A stretch of 64,000 bases of DNA from Dyadobacter bucti (GTDB taxonomy: Bacteria > Bacteroidota > Bacteroidia > Cytophagales > Spirosomataceae), in NCBI RefSeq assembly GCF_005869225.1, contig NZ_SWFP01000006.1, positions 420,159 to 484,158 on the forward strand. Reading direction: 5' to 3'. The notes under the pieces were generated by a model. That model saw only the letters and a list, made by a program, of their open reading frames with translations, searched no databases and was not told the origin of the DNA. The translations under genes were made by a program, and so were the position numbers. Within the stretch, counting starts at the first letter, position 1. Each line of letters begins with the position of its first letter. Of this stretch, positions 32,993 to 41,476 are shown piece by piece.

Positions 32993-34711
32993 TCAATGAG
33001 AATCTCTGGTCACTTTATCGCCTGAACCGCCCCTGAGGAAATCCAGATCAGCTCCTTCATGGGCCTGGGTAACGTGGTTGATATGAAGATTGACATATCC
33101 GCGATTATAACCCATATCCAGTGGCTGCCAAAAAGAGCGGCGGCGGGAAAGTTCTTCATCCGAAACTTCCAAATGAAGCCTTCTGTTTTCTACATCAAGT
33201 TCAATAAAGTCTCCGTCCTGCACCAAAGCAAGATTTCCGCCGACGGCAGCTTCCGGAGAGACGTGCAGCACAACTGTTCCGAACCCGGTGCCGCTCATAC
33301 GGCCGTCGGATATCCGGATCATATCAATTACACCTTGTGCGAGCAATTTTTTGGGTAGGGACATATTACCGACCTCCGGCATTCCCGGATATCCTTTTGG
33401 CCCCACATTTTTCAGTACCAGGATGCTGTTTTCATCTACATCGAGATCCGGGTCGTCCAAACGCGCTTTGTAATCGTCTATATCTTCGAAAACAACCGCC
33501 TTCCCACGGTGTTGCATCAATTCAGGTTTGAGAGAGGCTGAGGGCTTGATCACCGCTCCATTTTCGGCCAGGTTACCCCTGACGACCGCCAGTCCTGTCA
33601 GCGTTTTCACAGGGTCCTGCAAAGTACCTATCACATCGGTGTCAAAACATTCTGCCGAGGCGCAGTTTTCCGCCATTGTTTTCCCATTGGCGGTGATCAC
33701 ATTATCGTGCAGCATCCCGATCATTTCCTTAATCACTACGGGCAGCCCTCCCGCGTAATAAAAATCTTCCATGAAATAACCGCCGGAAGGCTGTAAATTA
33801 AGCAACAGCGGTACTTTTGAGCAGAGATCATTGAAGTGGTCCAGTGAAAGGTCCACACCGATCCTACCGGCAATTGCCAGGAGATGTATCACGAAATTTG
33901 TTGAGCCACCGATTGCCGCGTTCAGCATAATTGCGTTCTCAAAAGCTTCTTTCGTTAAAATCTGCGACATGCGCAGGTCTTCTTTTACCATTTCTACAAT
34001 CCGGCGTCCGGTCAAATGCGCTTGCACTTTCCTGCGGGAGTCGGCAGCAGGAATAGCCGCATTTTCCGGCAATGTGAGTCCGAGCGATTCAACCATACAA
34101 GCCATCGTCGACGCGGTGCCCATCACTGCGCAGTGACCATTACTCCGACACATGCAGGCTTCTGCGGTGGTGAGTTCTTCCTGGGAAATCTCTCCTTTGC
34201 GGTGCATTTCGCTGAACCTCCAGACGTCGCTTGTCCCGATGGTTTTGCCGCGGTACCTGCCTGTCAGCATAGGGCCGCCGGATACCACAATGGTAGGAAT
34301 ATTTACACTTGCAGCGCCCATAACCAGCGATGGGGTCGTTTTGTCGCAGCCACACAGCAAAACCACACCGTCGATTGGGTTCGCCCGGATGGATTCTTCG
34401 ACATCCATACTTGCCAGGTTACGGTAGAGCATAGCTGTTGGCTTGATCAGGGTTTCGCCCAGGGACATTACAGGAAATTCCAGCGGAAACCCGCCTGCTT
34501 CCCAAACCCCGCGTTTTACGGCTTCGGCCAGTTCACGGAAATGCCCGTTACATGGTGTCAATTCCGAAAAAGTATTACAAATACCGATGATCGGTCTGCC
34601 TTCAAATACATCCGCCGGGTATCCCTGGTTTTTCATCCACGCACGGTATATAAATCCGTCTTTTCCAGACTTTCCAAACCAGCCGCGACTGCGCAATTTA
34701 TTATCCTCCAT
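32993..34711 (-). CDS. IlvD/Edd family dehydratase, sugar-acid (arabonate/xylonate-like) type
   Basis: This 572-residue protein has the Fe-S and Mg site motifs of the family: GICNTFSELTPCNGHFRELAEAVKRGVWEAGG, LCGCDKTTPSLVMGA and CMCRSNGHCAVMGTASTM. It also has the late ISDGRMSGTGFGTVVLHVSPEAA segment. The N-terminus (LRSRGWFGKSGKDGFIYRAWMKNQG) is typical of the pentonate dehydratase branch rather than IlvD proper. That branch dehydrates L-arabonate or D-xylonate type acids to 2-keto-3-deoxy acids. The SDR gene downstream supports a sugar-acid pathway. The exact substrate is undetermined. Confidence 0.88.
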   Translation of the reverse strand: MEDNKLRSRGWFGKSGKDGFIYRAWMKNQGYPADVFEGRPIIGICNTFSELTPCNGHFRELAEAVKRGVWEAGGFPLEFPVMSLGETLIKPTAMLYRNLASMDVEESIRANPIDGVVLLCGCDKTTPSLVMGAASVNIPTIVVSGGPMLTGRYRGKTIGTSDVWRFSEMHRKGEISQEELTTAEACMCRSNGHCAVMGTASTMACMVESLGLTLPENAAIPAADSRRKVQAHLTGRRIVEMVKEDLRMSQILTKEAFENAIMLNAAIGGSTNFVIHLLAIAGRIGVDLSLDHFNDLCSKVPLLLNLQPSGGYFMEDFYYAGGLPVVIKEMIGMLHDNVITANGKTMAENCASAECFDTDVIGTLQDPVKTLTGLAVVRGNLAENGAVIKPSASLKPELMQHRGKAVVFEDIDDYKARLDDPDLDVDENSILVLKNVGPKGYPGMPEVGNMSLPKKLLAQGVIDMIRISDGRMSGTGFGTVVLHVSPEAAVGGNLALVQDGDFIELDVENRRLHLEVSDEELSRRRSFWQPLDMGYNRGYVNLHINHVTQAHEGADLDFLRGGSGDKVTRDSH

Positions 34712-34824
34712 TATTCGCCATAGTTTATATTTAAATAAGTAAAGCCCCGAATCAGTAAAATATAATTCTGCGAGCGCTTTAAAATAAATATAGTATCTTC
34801 GTTTTACACGTGCCCGGATTGTTC

Positions 34825-36075
34825 ATGACTTTGTTTAGACACTATAAATTGTTGCTGTTGTTGCTTTTACAAATGTTTGCTTTGCAGTCAACGGCACAAT
34901 TTCAGGATGATAATTTTTTAGAAAAACTCCTTAAAAAACATCCCGAACGGTTTTCGGAAATTTTAAAAAATCAGGAAAAGTACAAAGTCCAGATACTTTA
35001 TACCCGAATCGACAGGAACCGTAAGAACGTACCACATTTTACGACGCATGGCTATCACGTAAAAAGTGACGACTATTTCTACCCGGCCAGCACCGTAAAA
35101 CTTTCTGCAGTTGCCCTTGCATTTGAAAAGCTCAACCGCCTTGGAATAGACAAGTATACGCCCATGTTCACAGGCGCTGCCAGGCCTGGGCAGACTGCTG
35201 TTTCGAGCGATAGCAGTTCCGAAGACGGGTTGCCTTCCGTGGCCCATTATGCAAAAAAAATACTACTGGCAAGCGATAATGACGCTTTTAACAGATTGTA
35301 TGAGTTTATCGGGCAGGAGGAATTTAATGATTCCCTCCGGAAAAAAGGTTATAAGAATACAAGAATCACGCACCGCCTGGAAATACCGGCAAGTGTGGAG
35401 GATAACAGGCATACCAATCCTGCCCGCTTTGAAAAAGACGAGAAGGTAATTTACGACCAACCCGCTGCGTATAGTAGTAAGGATTATACTTCGCCGCAGC
35501 CAATTCTTTGGGGTAACGGTTATATTAAAGATGGAAAACTGATCAATGAACCTTTTGACTTTGCTGCCAAGAATTTCTTTGCCCTGGAAGAACAGCACAA
35601 ACTATTAAAAGCTTTGTTTTTCCCCGAAGATGTGTCACCATCGCAGCGCTTTAATCTGACAAAGGACGATTACCAGTTTTTATACCAATATATGTCGCAG
35701 TTTCCGGTGGAGACCAGTTTCCCCGCCAGCTATACCGACGATTATTACGACGGCTATACAAAATTTTTGTTATTCGGGGCAACTAAAACACGTCTTCCGA
35801 GGCATATCCGTCTCTTCAACAAATCCGGAGATGCCTATGGGTTTTTGCTGGATAATGCCTACATAGCAGACTTTGAGAAAGGGATCGAATTTATGCTGAC
35901 GGCCGTGATCTATTGCAACGAAGACCAGATTTTCAATGATGATAAATATGAATACGATTCGGTAGGACTTCCGTTTTTGGCGAATCTCGGGAAAACCATC
36001 TTCGACTACGAGCTTAACCGCAAAAGGCTTGTGCGTCCGGACCTCAGCCGGTACGAAGTGCAATACGATAAATAG
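34825..36075 (+). CDS. secreted serine hydrolase with class A beta-lactamase fold
   Basis: The ATG at 34825 gives 416 residues with a leucine-rich signal peptide ending at LQSTAQ; a GTG at 34810 would add five. All three active-site elements of penicillin-recognising enzymes are visible: SxxK as Ser89-Thr-Val-Lys92 in PASTVKLSA, SDN at about 150-152, and the KSG triad at about 333. The usual Glu166-type omega-loop region is not clear, and the insert between SDN and KSG is long. It could be a periplasmic peptidase or esterase of the Beta-lactamase2 family rather than a resistance enzyme. Confidence 0.82.
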   Translation: MTLFRHYKLLLLLLLQMFALQSTAQFQDDNFLEKLLKKHPERFSEILKNQEKYKVQILYTRIDRNRKNVPHFTTHGYHVKSDDYFYPASTVKLSAVALAFEKLNRLGIDKYTPMFTGAARPGQTAVSSDSSSEDGLPSVAHYAKKILLASDNDAFNRLYEFIGQEEFNDSLRKKGYKNTRITHRLEIPASVEDNRHTNPARFEKDEKVIYDQPAAYSSKDYTSPQPILWGNGYIKDGKLINEPFDFAAKNFFALEEQHKLLKALFFPEDVSPSQRFNLTKDDYQFLYQYMSQFPVETSFPASYTDDYYDGYTKFLLFGATKTRLPRHIRLFNKSGDAYGFLLDNAYIADFEKGIEFMLTAVIYCNEDQIFNDDKYEYDSVGLPFLANLGKTIFDYELNRKRLVRPDLSRYEVQYDK

Positions 36076-36081
36076 AAAGAA

Positions 36082-36477
36082 TTAAAAAAGCTTGAATTTC
36101 AGCCTCGGGGCGATCTGGCAGATATACAGATTGATCAGATGTCCGATAATCAATAAACCCGATCCTACATATCCCAGCCAGGTGAAAGCGGCATGACGGT
36201 TTTCGAAAATGAGGGATACTGAAAATATCAGCAGAGCTCCCCACAACAGAATTCTTACAGGAAGTGACTTATGCTCACGGGTAGCATAATAAACCGCGAC
36301 ACCGTTGATCAGGATAAAAAGATAATCCAGAGAGATAAGGCCTGAGTGAACGTGATGGTCCTGGCTCAAAGTCGTTCCAAATGCAAGCGCAGGTACGAGA
36401 AGACAGTGGATTATGCATAATACAGAACCCAGAATCCCAATGTAGTCGGCCTTGCCATGTGCGTGTGATGCTTTCAT
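36082..36477 (-). CDS. MerC-domain inner membrane protein, probable zinc-regulon member
   Basis: From the ATG at 36477 this is 131 residues. It has four hydrophobic helices and the MerC-type metal motif CIIHCLLVPAL in the first. A His-rich start (MKASHAHGK) and DHHVHSG loop add possible metal ligands. MerC in mercury operons moves metal across the inner membrane, but no other mer genes are present. The gene is divergent from a Zur-like regulator. A palindrome identical in half-sites to one at the TonB receptor promoter overlaps its -33 element, so zinc-linked transport or handling is the better guess. Confidence 0.8.
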   Translation of the reverse strand: MKASHAHGKADYIGILGSVLCIIHCLLVPALAFGTTLSQDHHVHSGLISLDYLFILINGVAVYYATREHKSLPVRILLWGALLIFSVSLIFENRHAAFTWLGYVGSGLLIIGHLINLYICQIAPRLKFKLF

Positions 36478-36496
36478 GCTAAATACAATAACGTTG

Positions 36497-36537
36497 CAAA
36501 AATACAACTAAGTCTGTTCATTTGCAACAGAGTTGCA
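36497..36537 (-). promoter_or_regulatory. promoter with overlapping Zur-like operator upstream of the MerC-domain gene
   Basis: On the minus strand, TTG followed by 20 bp and TATTTTTG (complement of 36497-36504) fits the Bacteroidota -33/-7 promoter. The palindrome TGCAAC-AGA-GTTGCA at 36523-36537 covers the -33 element, so a bound repressor would block sigma. It may also control the divergent regulator gene at 36677. Confidence 0.6.
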
Positions 36538-36676
36538 CACCATTTTTCAGATTGAACGAAACCGGCTTTTCAACGATTGTGGAAAAGAATTGGAAACTTT
36601 GGGTCATAGAACTTAACTTTGATGCGAAGGGTTTTACAGTTGTGACACCTGATTAATAATTTAACTGTTGGAAACA

Positions 36677-37087
36677 ATGGACCAGTTAAGAGAGACGCTA
36701 AAAGGACACCATCTTCGCACTACAACTTGCAGAGAGGATGTGCTTTCCACATTTATAAATAAAAAGAATGCCCTTTCGCACGGAGACCTTGAAGGTGTTT
36801 TGGGGGAAAATTACGATCGCGTTACCATTTACCGGACCCTGAAAACTTTCCTGGAAAAAGGTATCATTCATAAGGTTTTGGACGACGAAGGGCTGCGTTA
36901 TGCATTGTGTTCGCAGAATTGCTCCGAAGAAAAGCATCACCACGATCATATCCATTTCAAATGCAATGAATGCGGGGAAACAAATTGTCTGGAAAATCTG
37001 CATATCCCGGCGGTTCAGTTACCAAAAGGATATCAGCCTGAAAATTTCAATTTGCTAATCCAGGGAATCTGCCCGAATTGTAAATAA
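36677..37087 (+). CDS. Fur-family transcriptional regulator, Zur-like
   Basis: The ATG at 36677 gives 136 residues; a TTG at 36668 would add three. The winged-helix part includes RTTTCREDVLSTFINKK and the recognition segment YDRVTIYRTLKTFLEKGIIHKV. The dimerisation part holds HHHDHIHFKCNECGETNCLENL and ends GICPNCK, giving two CxxC pairs for a structural zinc and a His cluster for the sensing site. Neighbours point to zinc: a MerC-domain gene diverges from it, and a ZnuD-like TonB receptor gene converges with only 2 bp between the stop codons. A direct call of Zur needs experimental or phylogenetic support. Confidence 0.82.
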   Translation: MDQLRETLKGHHLRTTTCREDVLSTFINKKNALSHGDLEGVLGENYDRVTIYRTLKTFLEKGIIHKVLDDEGLRYALCSQNCSEEKHHHDHIHFKCNECGETNCLENLHIPAVQLPKGYQPENFNLLIQGICPNCK

Positions 37088-37089
37088 TC

Positions 37090-39411
37090 TCAGCCCCCGA
37101 ATTTCCATTTAAGGCGAAGGGAAGCATTGCGGCCCATGTCGTCCGCATAATACCTGAAACGGTTTAAATAGTCTCTGTAAACCGTGTTGAAGAGATTTTG
37201 TACTGAAACTCCTACCTCAAGCTCATGTTTTTCAGCGATCTTAAAAGAGCCTCCTGCCTGTACGTTCCACAGTGAATAACCTTTTGGAGGAGGGAGAAAG
37301 TCGCTGGCCTCGGGCACACGTTTTTGCCTGGCTACCAAAAGATTTCCCACGGAAACGAAAACCTTTTGCCATTTTCCCAAATCAGGGAATTCATATTTCA
37401 ATTGATTGTCGAGTCGGTTGGAAGGTATCATCACCAGATAACTGTCGTTCCGCTGATCGTAAACCCTCAGATAGCTTAGCTTACTTGAAACGGTTGTATT
37501 CCGGGTAAAGAGCCAGCTTCCCGACACGTCAATCCCTTTGAACGTTGCGTCTGTTTGAGTGTATTTAAAATAGGGAAATGCACCCCGTATAGTTAAAATT
37601 GGCTCTGGTTGAGGTTTCAGGTAAATAAAATCGGATATAAAATTGTAATAACCTCCAATTTCGAATGTCACAATTGCGTCAGAATACTTGACACTTGCAA
37701 TGGTGTTGAGTGCTTTTTCCGGTTTCAGGGTAGCATCGCCTTTTTCATAGGCTGCCGCGCCGTGATGTACGCCGTCACTGAACAACTCACTTACGTTAGG
37801 TGCACGCCAGGCAGAGCCGACATTGAGCCTGGCCGAGAGATGCTCAGAAAATGTCCTGGTAGCGCCAAGCGTGCCGGAAAAATTTGAAAAAGAAAATTCA
37901 TCAGCCACCTTTTCCCGGTTTACGATACGGTAGGATTTCAACGTCCGGTAATCATATCTGATGCCGGCTTCCAGTTCCCAGTTATTTTTAACATACTTTT
38001 CCATCCAGAAAATACCAATATTAAACTGGTTAAAATTCGGGATCAAGGGACGGCCATCCATTAAGTTGTATTGATAAAGTGTACTAAGCCCCAGTTGTCC
38101 TGCCAGCTTTCCTGCAATAGGTTTATGGTCCCAAACGATATCGTTTGTTAAGGTAGTTAGTTTAAAACTCAGCTCGGGATGGTTCAGCGCGGCTATGGAG
38201 TCATTCCTAGGTACGTGGAGGTCATATTCATTCCGATTGTTAAATTGCCTGGCAATGGTCCATTGAATACGGTTGCCATTGTGGAAATGGTAGTGGGTCT
38301 CTGCCTTTAGGAGATTATGCGTAACATTTTGGTTTGGCCGACCGATTTGATAACTAAAACCTGATTTAATAAAAGGCTCTCCATTCTGGATCACGTTAAG
38401 CAGGTCTGTTACGCTGCCAATGTGCGAACCTGAGAAAATGCCGATTTTGGTATCAAAACGGCTATAAAAGATATCAATTCCAAATCCTTTATTGCGATAA
38501 CCAGCAGCCAGTGAAAAGTTGTTCTCACTGATTCCGGTATTATCCAGAAAGTACCTTGGCGTTCTGATGTTTCCGCCGCGCTTCAGAGTACCCTGTGCGC
38601 GCCAGCCAAAACCCTTCAGGTTTTTGAATCCTCCCTGTAAGGTTCCCGACGCAACACCCTGTCGCCCATTTGTAAACCCGACCATATTCACCTCCCCAGT
38701 CAGACTCTTGTCAAATGGCAGTTCCTCAGGTTCCACCAGGATCACCCCGCCGATTGCATCTGAGCCGTACCGTACACCAGCTGCGCCTTTCACTACAGAT
38801 AGTCTGGTCGCAATAAAAGGATCTATTTCGGGGGCATGTTCCGAGCCCCATTGCTGGCCTTCCTGCCGCACCCCGTTGTTCATAATCAGCACGCGGTTGC
38901 TGTGGAGTCCGTGTATGACCGGTTTTGAGATGGAAGATCCTGTCTGAAGAGTTGTTACGCCACTCAGTCCTTTCAGGCTTTCTGCAAGGTTTTGTCCCCG
39001 GGTATTTTCGAGATCGCTTCCGCTGATGGTACTCAAAGGCTGGGAAGAGGGGGCATTCGACCGGTGTGCTGTTATTTCCACATCTTTCAGGTGGACTTCC
39101 TGCTCCAGCAAGCTGAAATTTTCTTCATGTCCCTCAGTCAGATCGAGTGTTTCCCGGAATGAATTGTAACCTATGATGCGGCATTCCAGCGTATACCTTC
39201 CCGGACAAAGATTGCCAAGCTGGTACCTGCCTTTTTCATCTGTAAAAACGCCGTTGTTCTGGCCAACCACAAGTACTGTTGCGCCAACAATAGGCAAGTT
39301 AGTATGTTGATCCTTGACAATCCCTTTTACAAAACATTCACAGTCTGTTTTTTGACCAAAAACGTTGCTGGCAATAAGAATTATTAAAGCACTGAATATA
39401 AGACGGTTCAT
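37090..39411 (-). CDS. TonB-dependent outer membrane receptor, ZnuD-like
   Basis: The ATG at 39411 gives 773 residues with signal peptide MNRLIFSALIILIASNVFGQ. After it come a carboxypeptidase-like regulatory domain (CFVKGIVKDQHTNLPIVGATVLV ... GRYTLECRIIGY), a plug (ISGSDLENTRGQNLAESLKGLSGV) and a 22-strand barrel region ending NASLRLKWKFGG. The plug segment VIHGLHSNRVLIMNNGVRQE and GSEHAPEID, with their His and Asp residues, resemble zinc receptors of the ZnuD group. The adjacent Zur-like gene and the operator in its promoter support zinc uptake. Haem or copper remain alternatives. Confidence 0.87.
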   Translation of the reverse strand: MNRLIFSALIILIASNVFGQKTDCECFVKGIVKDQHTNLPIVGATVLVVGQNNGVFTDEKGRYQLGNLCPGRYTLECRIIGYNSFRETLDLTEGHEENFSLLEQEVHLKDVEITAHRSNAPSSQPLSTISGSDLENTRGQNLAESLKGLSGVTTLQTGSSISKPVIHGLHSNRVLIMNNGVRQEGQQWGSEHAPEIDPFIATRLSVVKGAAGVRYGSDAIGGVILVEPEELPFDKSLTGEVNMVGFTNGRQGVASGTLQGGFKNLKGFGWRAQGTLKRGGNIRTPRYFLDNTGISENNFSLAAGYRNKGFGIDIFYSRFDTKIGIFSGSHIGSVTDLLNVIQNGEPFIKSGFSYQIGRPNQNVTHNLLKAETHYHFHNGNRIQWTIARQFNNRNEYDLHVPRNDSIAALNHPELSFKLTTLTNDIVWDHKPIAGKLAGQLGLSTLYQYNLMDGRPLIPNFNQFNIGIFWMEKYVKNNWELEAGIRYDYRTLKSYRIVNREKVADEFSFSNFSGTLGATRTFSEHLSARLNVGSAWRAPNVSELFSDGVHHGAAAYEKGDATLKPEKALNTIASVKYSDAIVTFEIGGYYNFISDFIYLKPQPEPILTIRGAFPYFKYTQTDATFKGIDVSGSWLFTRNTTVSSKLSYLRVYDQRNDSYLVMIPSNRLDNQLKYEFPDLGKWQKVFVSVGNLLVARQKRVPEASDFLPPPKGYSLWNVQAGGSFKIAEKHELEVGVSVQNLFNTVYRDYLNRFRYYADDMGRNASLRLKWKFGG

Positions 39412-39431
39412 CGAAAATCTTGAAAGTGCTG

Positions 39432-39461
39432 CAAAAGTACCAGTAATGCAACTTTGTTGCA
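39432..39461 (-). promoter_or_regulatory. promoter with overlapping Zur-like operator upstream of the TonB receptor gene
   Basis: The minus strand reads TTG - 20 bp - TACTTTTG (complement of 39432-39439), a full -33/-7 match. The 15-bp palindrome TGCAAC-TTT-GTTGCA at 39447-39461 overlaps the -33 element. Its half-sites are identical to those of the palindrome upstream of the MerC-domain gene, about 3 kb away. Confidence 0.65.
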
Positions 39462-39546
39462 AGAAATTTTTGCAACTATTTTATCATTTTTCGGCGGTAT
39501 TGACTGGCGGATCGTAAATTTGCACCGTTAATTTTTCTTTCCGATT

Positions 39547-40305
39547 TTGTCTGACCTGTTAATTACGAAAATACTTTTAATGCCGCCTTTGATTGCCGGT
39601 GTAACGCTTGCTGTCAGGAGGTGGGGAGAGGGCCTTGGCGGTTTGATAGGCGGATTTCCCTGGGTGGCAGGCCCTATTTCCTTTTTTATTGCATTGGAAC
39701 ACGGGGCTCTTTTTGCTGCTTCTACCATTACTTCGGCGTTACTGGGCTCTGTCGGAACAATTCTGTTTGCCCTGGTATACGCGATTGTTTCTCCACGTTT
39801 GTCATGGTTTCCGACAGTACTGATCAGTTATCTTGCTTTTTTTGCTGTGGCATTATTGTCGTTGGGCAGGGCGGTGTCTCTTCCTGCGGCGGCAGCTTTA
39901 AATTTAGTAATGCTTACCTCGGTACTTTATTTTTTTCCAAAGCCCAAAGGGAATGCTGATGTAAAAAAGCAGCCAGTGTACGATATCCCTCTCAGGATGC
40001 TTGTGACGACTTTCTTCGTGGTCATCTTAACGCAGGCGGCAGATTTTCTCGGACCTACTTGGAGTGGGATTTTGACGCCGTTCCCTATCATGACTTCTAC
40101 GCTAGCAGTTTTTACCCATGCTCAGCAGGGTTCCAATGCGGCGACCAGAATTCTTTACGGACTTCTTTTGGCGGGATATGGATTTACAGCCTTTCTGGTG
40201 GGGGTTTTTTGGCTCGTACCCCAGATGCCTATTGGCATGGCGTACGGAATTCTGACTATCGGAACGATGCTGATCAATGCGGTGACAGTCAGGCTGGTTC
40301 GTTGA
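39547..40305 (+). CDS. hypothetical integral membrane protein
   Basis: This 252-residue protein starts at a TTG (MSDLLITKILLMPPLIAGV); an ATG at 39580 (MPPLIAGV) is the alternative start. It has about seven hydrophobic segments separated by short loops, such as GEGLGGLIGGFPWVAGPISFFIALEHG and GPTWSGILTPFPIMTSTLAVFTHAQQG. Two similar halves, each with a GGFPWVAGP- or GILTPFPI-like turn followed by F-F-HA/EHG, suggest an internal duplication, as in small transporters. No named family was recognised and no operon partner is obvious. The stop is 27 bp from the convergent NHL gene. Confidence 0.7.
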   Translation: MSDLLITKILLMPPLIAGVTLAVRRWGEGLGGLIGGFPWVAGPISFFIALEHGALFAASTITSALLGSVGTILFALVYAIVSPRLSWFPTVLISYLAFFAVALLSLGRAVSLPAAAALNLVMLTSVLYFFPKPKGNADVKKQPVYDIPLRMLVTTFFVVILTQAADFLGPTWSGILTPFPIMTSTLAVFTHAQQGSNAATRILYGLLLAGYGFTAFLVGVFWLVPQMPIGMAYGILTIGTMLINAVTVRLVR

Positions 40306-40332
40306 TCATCAATCAGCCTGACTGCACTTGGC

Positions 40333-41394
40333 TTAAACCCTCTCCAATTTCACAGGATAGGTCTTTTTTGCATTCCACTGACAGACGTAGATGTTATGGT
40401 CATTGTCTATGCATACATCGTGGCAATGCATGAAAATCGGTTTGTCCTGAATCATCAATTGTAACTCACCGTTCACGTATGTTGGTTTTGTACCACCTGG
40501 ATTTGAAACTACCTTGTTGTTTTTATCCAGGATAGTGACAAATCCGGAGTTTGGTGTTTGGTTCAGATAACGTAATCTTGACCAGCATACACCAGCGAAA
40601 AGCGTGTCCTCCTTAAAAACAGGCCTGCATACGAACGCACCTGGAAGGAATAATGTGCTGATGTATTTACCGTCCAGTGTAAAACGTTTGAAAGCGTTGT
40701 GAGCCCGGGAAGTTACAAGAAGAGTAGGATTCGCTTTATCACGATAGTCAATAGCTACGCCGTGAGCGGTTGAGAATTGGGCATCACCGTCTCCGGATCC
40801 GCCAAATTTGTCAATGTATTCGCCGTTTGGTGTATATCGTAAGATCCATTGTGATCCGTAACCGTCTGCAACGTAAATTGTTCCGTCGGGGCCGATTGCT
40901 GTTTCCGTTGGCTTGAATGGATCAGCTTCTTTGTAAGCACCGGCTTTTGAGGGGTGTTCAATAGTCAACAGGATTTTGCCTTTCAAATCCGTCTTAAATA
41001 CCTTCCCTGTATTGGGGTCGGTAATGAAGAGAGATTCTTCGCCGTTGGCATTCCAGAGCGTAAGTCCATGGCCACCAGGAAATTCATGTCCCCAGCTTTC
41101 AAGCAACTTGCCCGACCGGTCGTAAATAAGGATGTTGTTTTTGATCTCGTCACCGACCATAATAAGCCGGCCCTTGCTGTCCTGCACCATTTCGTGGCAG
41201 TTATTCACAGGAAATTTGGAAGCATCCAGATTTCCCCAGCCTTGATGAACTTTATACTTATGGGAACCATGACCGATCACTTCGCCATCTGCTTTTGGCT
41301 TGGCATTCAGGATATAAAATGGTTTGAAGGTCATTGTGGCGGCTGCCGCTGCGGCTATTTTTGTAAACTGCCGACGGGATTGTTGTTCTTGCAT
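40333..41394 (-). CDS. exported NHL-repeat beta-propeller protein with Tat-type leader
   Basis: This 353-residue protein starts with a twin-arginine-like leader (SRRQFTKIAAAAAATMTFKPF). Six or so NHL-type blades follow, for example SKGRLIMVGDEIKNNILIYDRSGKLLESWG, GPDGTIYVADGYGSQWILRYTPNGEYIDKFG, and near the end HDVCIDNDHNIYVCQWNAKKTYPVKL. The layout is like the peptidylglycine lyase-type six-bladed propellers often found beside Gfo/Idh and isomerase genes in Cytophagales. It is followed by a PfkB-type kinase on the same strand, 82 bp away but upstream in transcription. The function is not established. Confidence 0.8.
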   Translation of the reverse strand: MQEQQSRRQFTKIAAAAAATMTFKPFYILNAKPKADGEVIGHGSHKYKVHQGWGNLDASKFPVNNCHEMVQDSKGRLIMVGDEIKNNILIYDRSGKLLESWGHEFPGGHGLTLWNANGEESLFITDPNTGKVFKTDLKGKILLTIEHPSKAGAYKEADPFKPTETAIGPDGTIYVADGYGSQWILRYTPNGEYIDKFGGSGDGDAQFSTAHGVAIDYRDKANPTLLVTSRAHNAFKRFTLDGKYISTLFLPGAFVCRPVFKEDTLFAGVCWSRLRYLNQTPNSGFVTILDKNNKVVSNPGGTKPTYVNGELQLMIQDKPIFMHCHDVCIDNDHNIYVCQWNAKKTYPVKLERV

Positions 41395-41476
41395 GACAAT
41401 TCTTTTTTGATTGGAAAAGACAGCATGAATAACTTCTTACTATTGTGTAGTGAACGGATCCAATAAACGGCCATTT

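Noticed and set aside
34016..34723. 235-codon plus-strand frame opposite the dehydratase
   Set aside because: Antisense to a complete IlvD/Edd-family gene and without recognisable domains.
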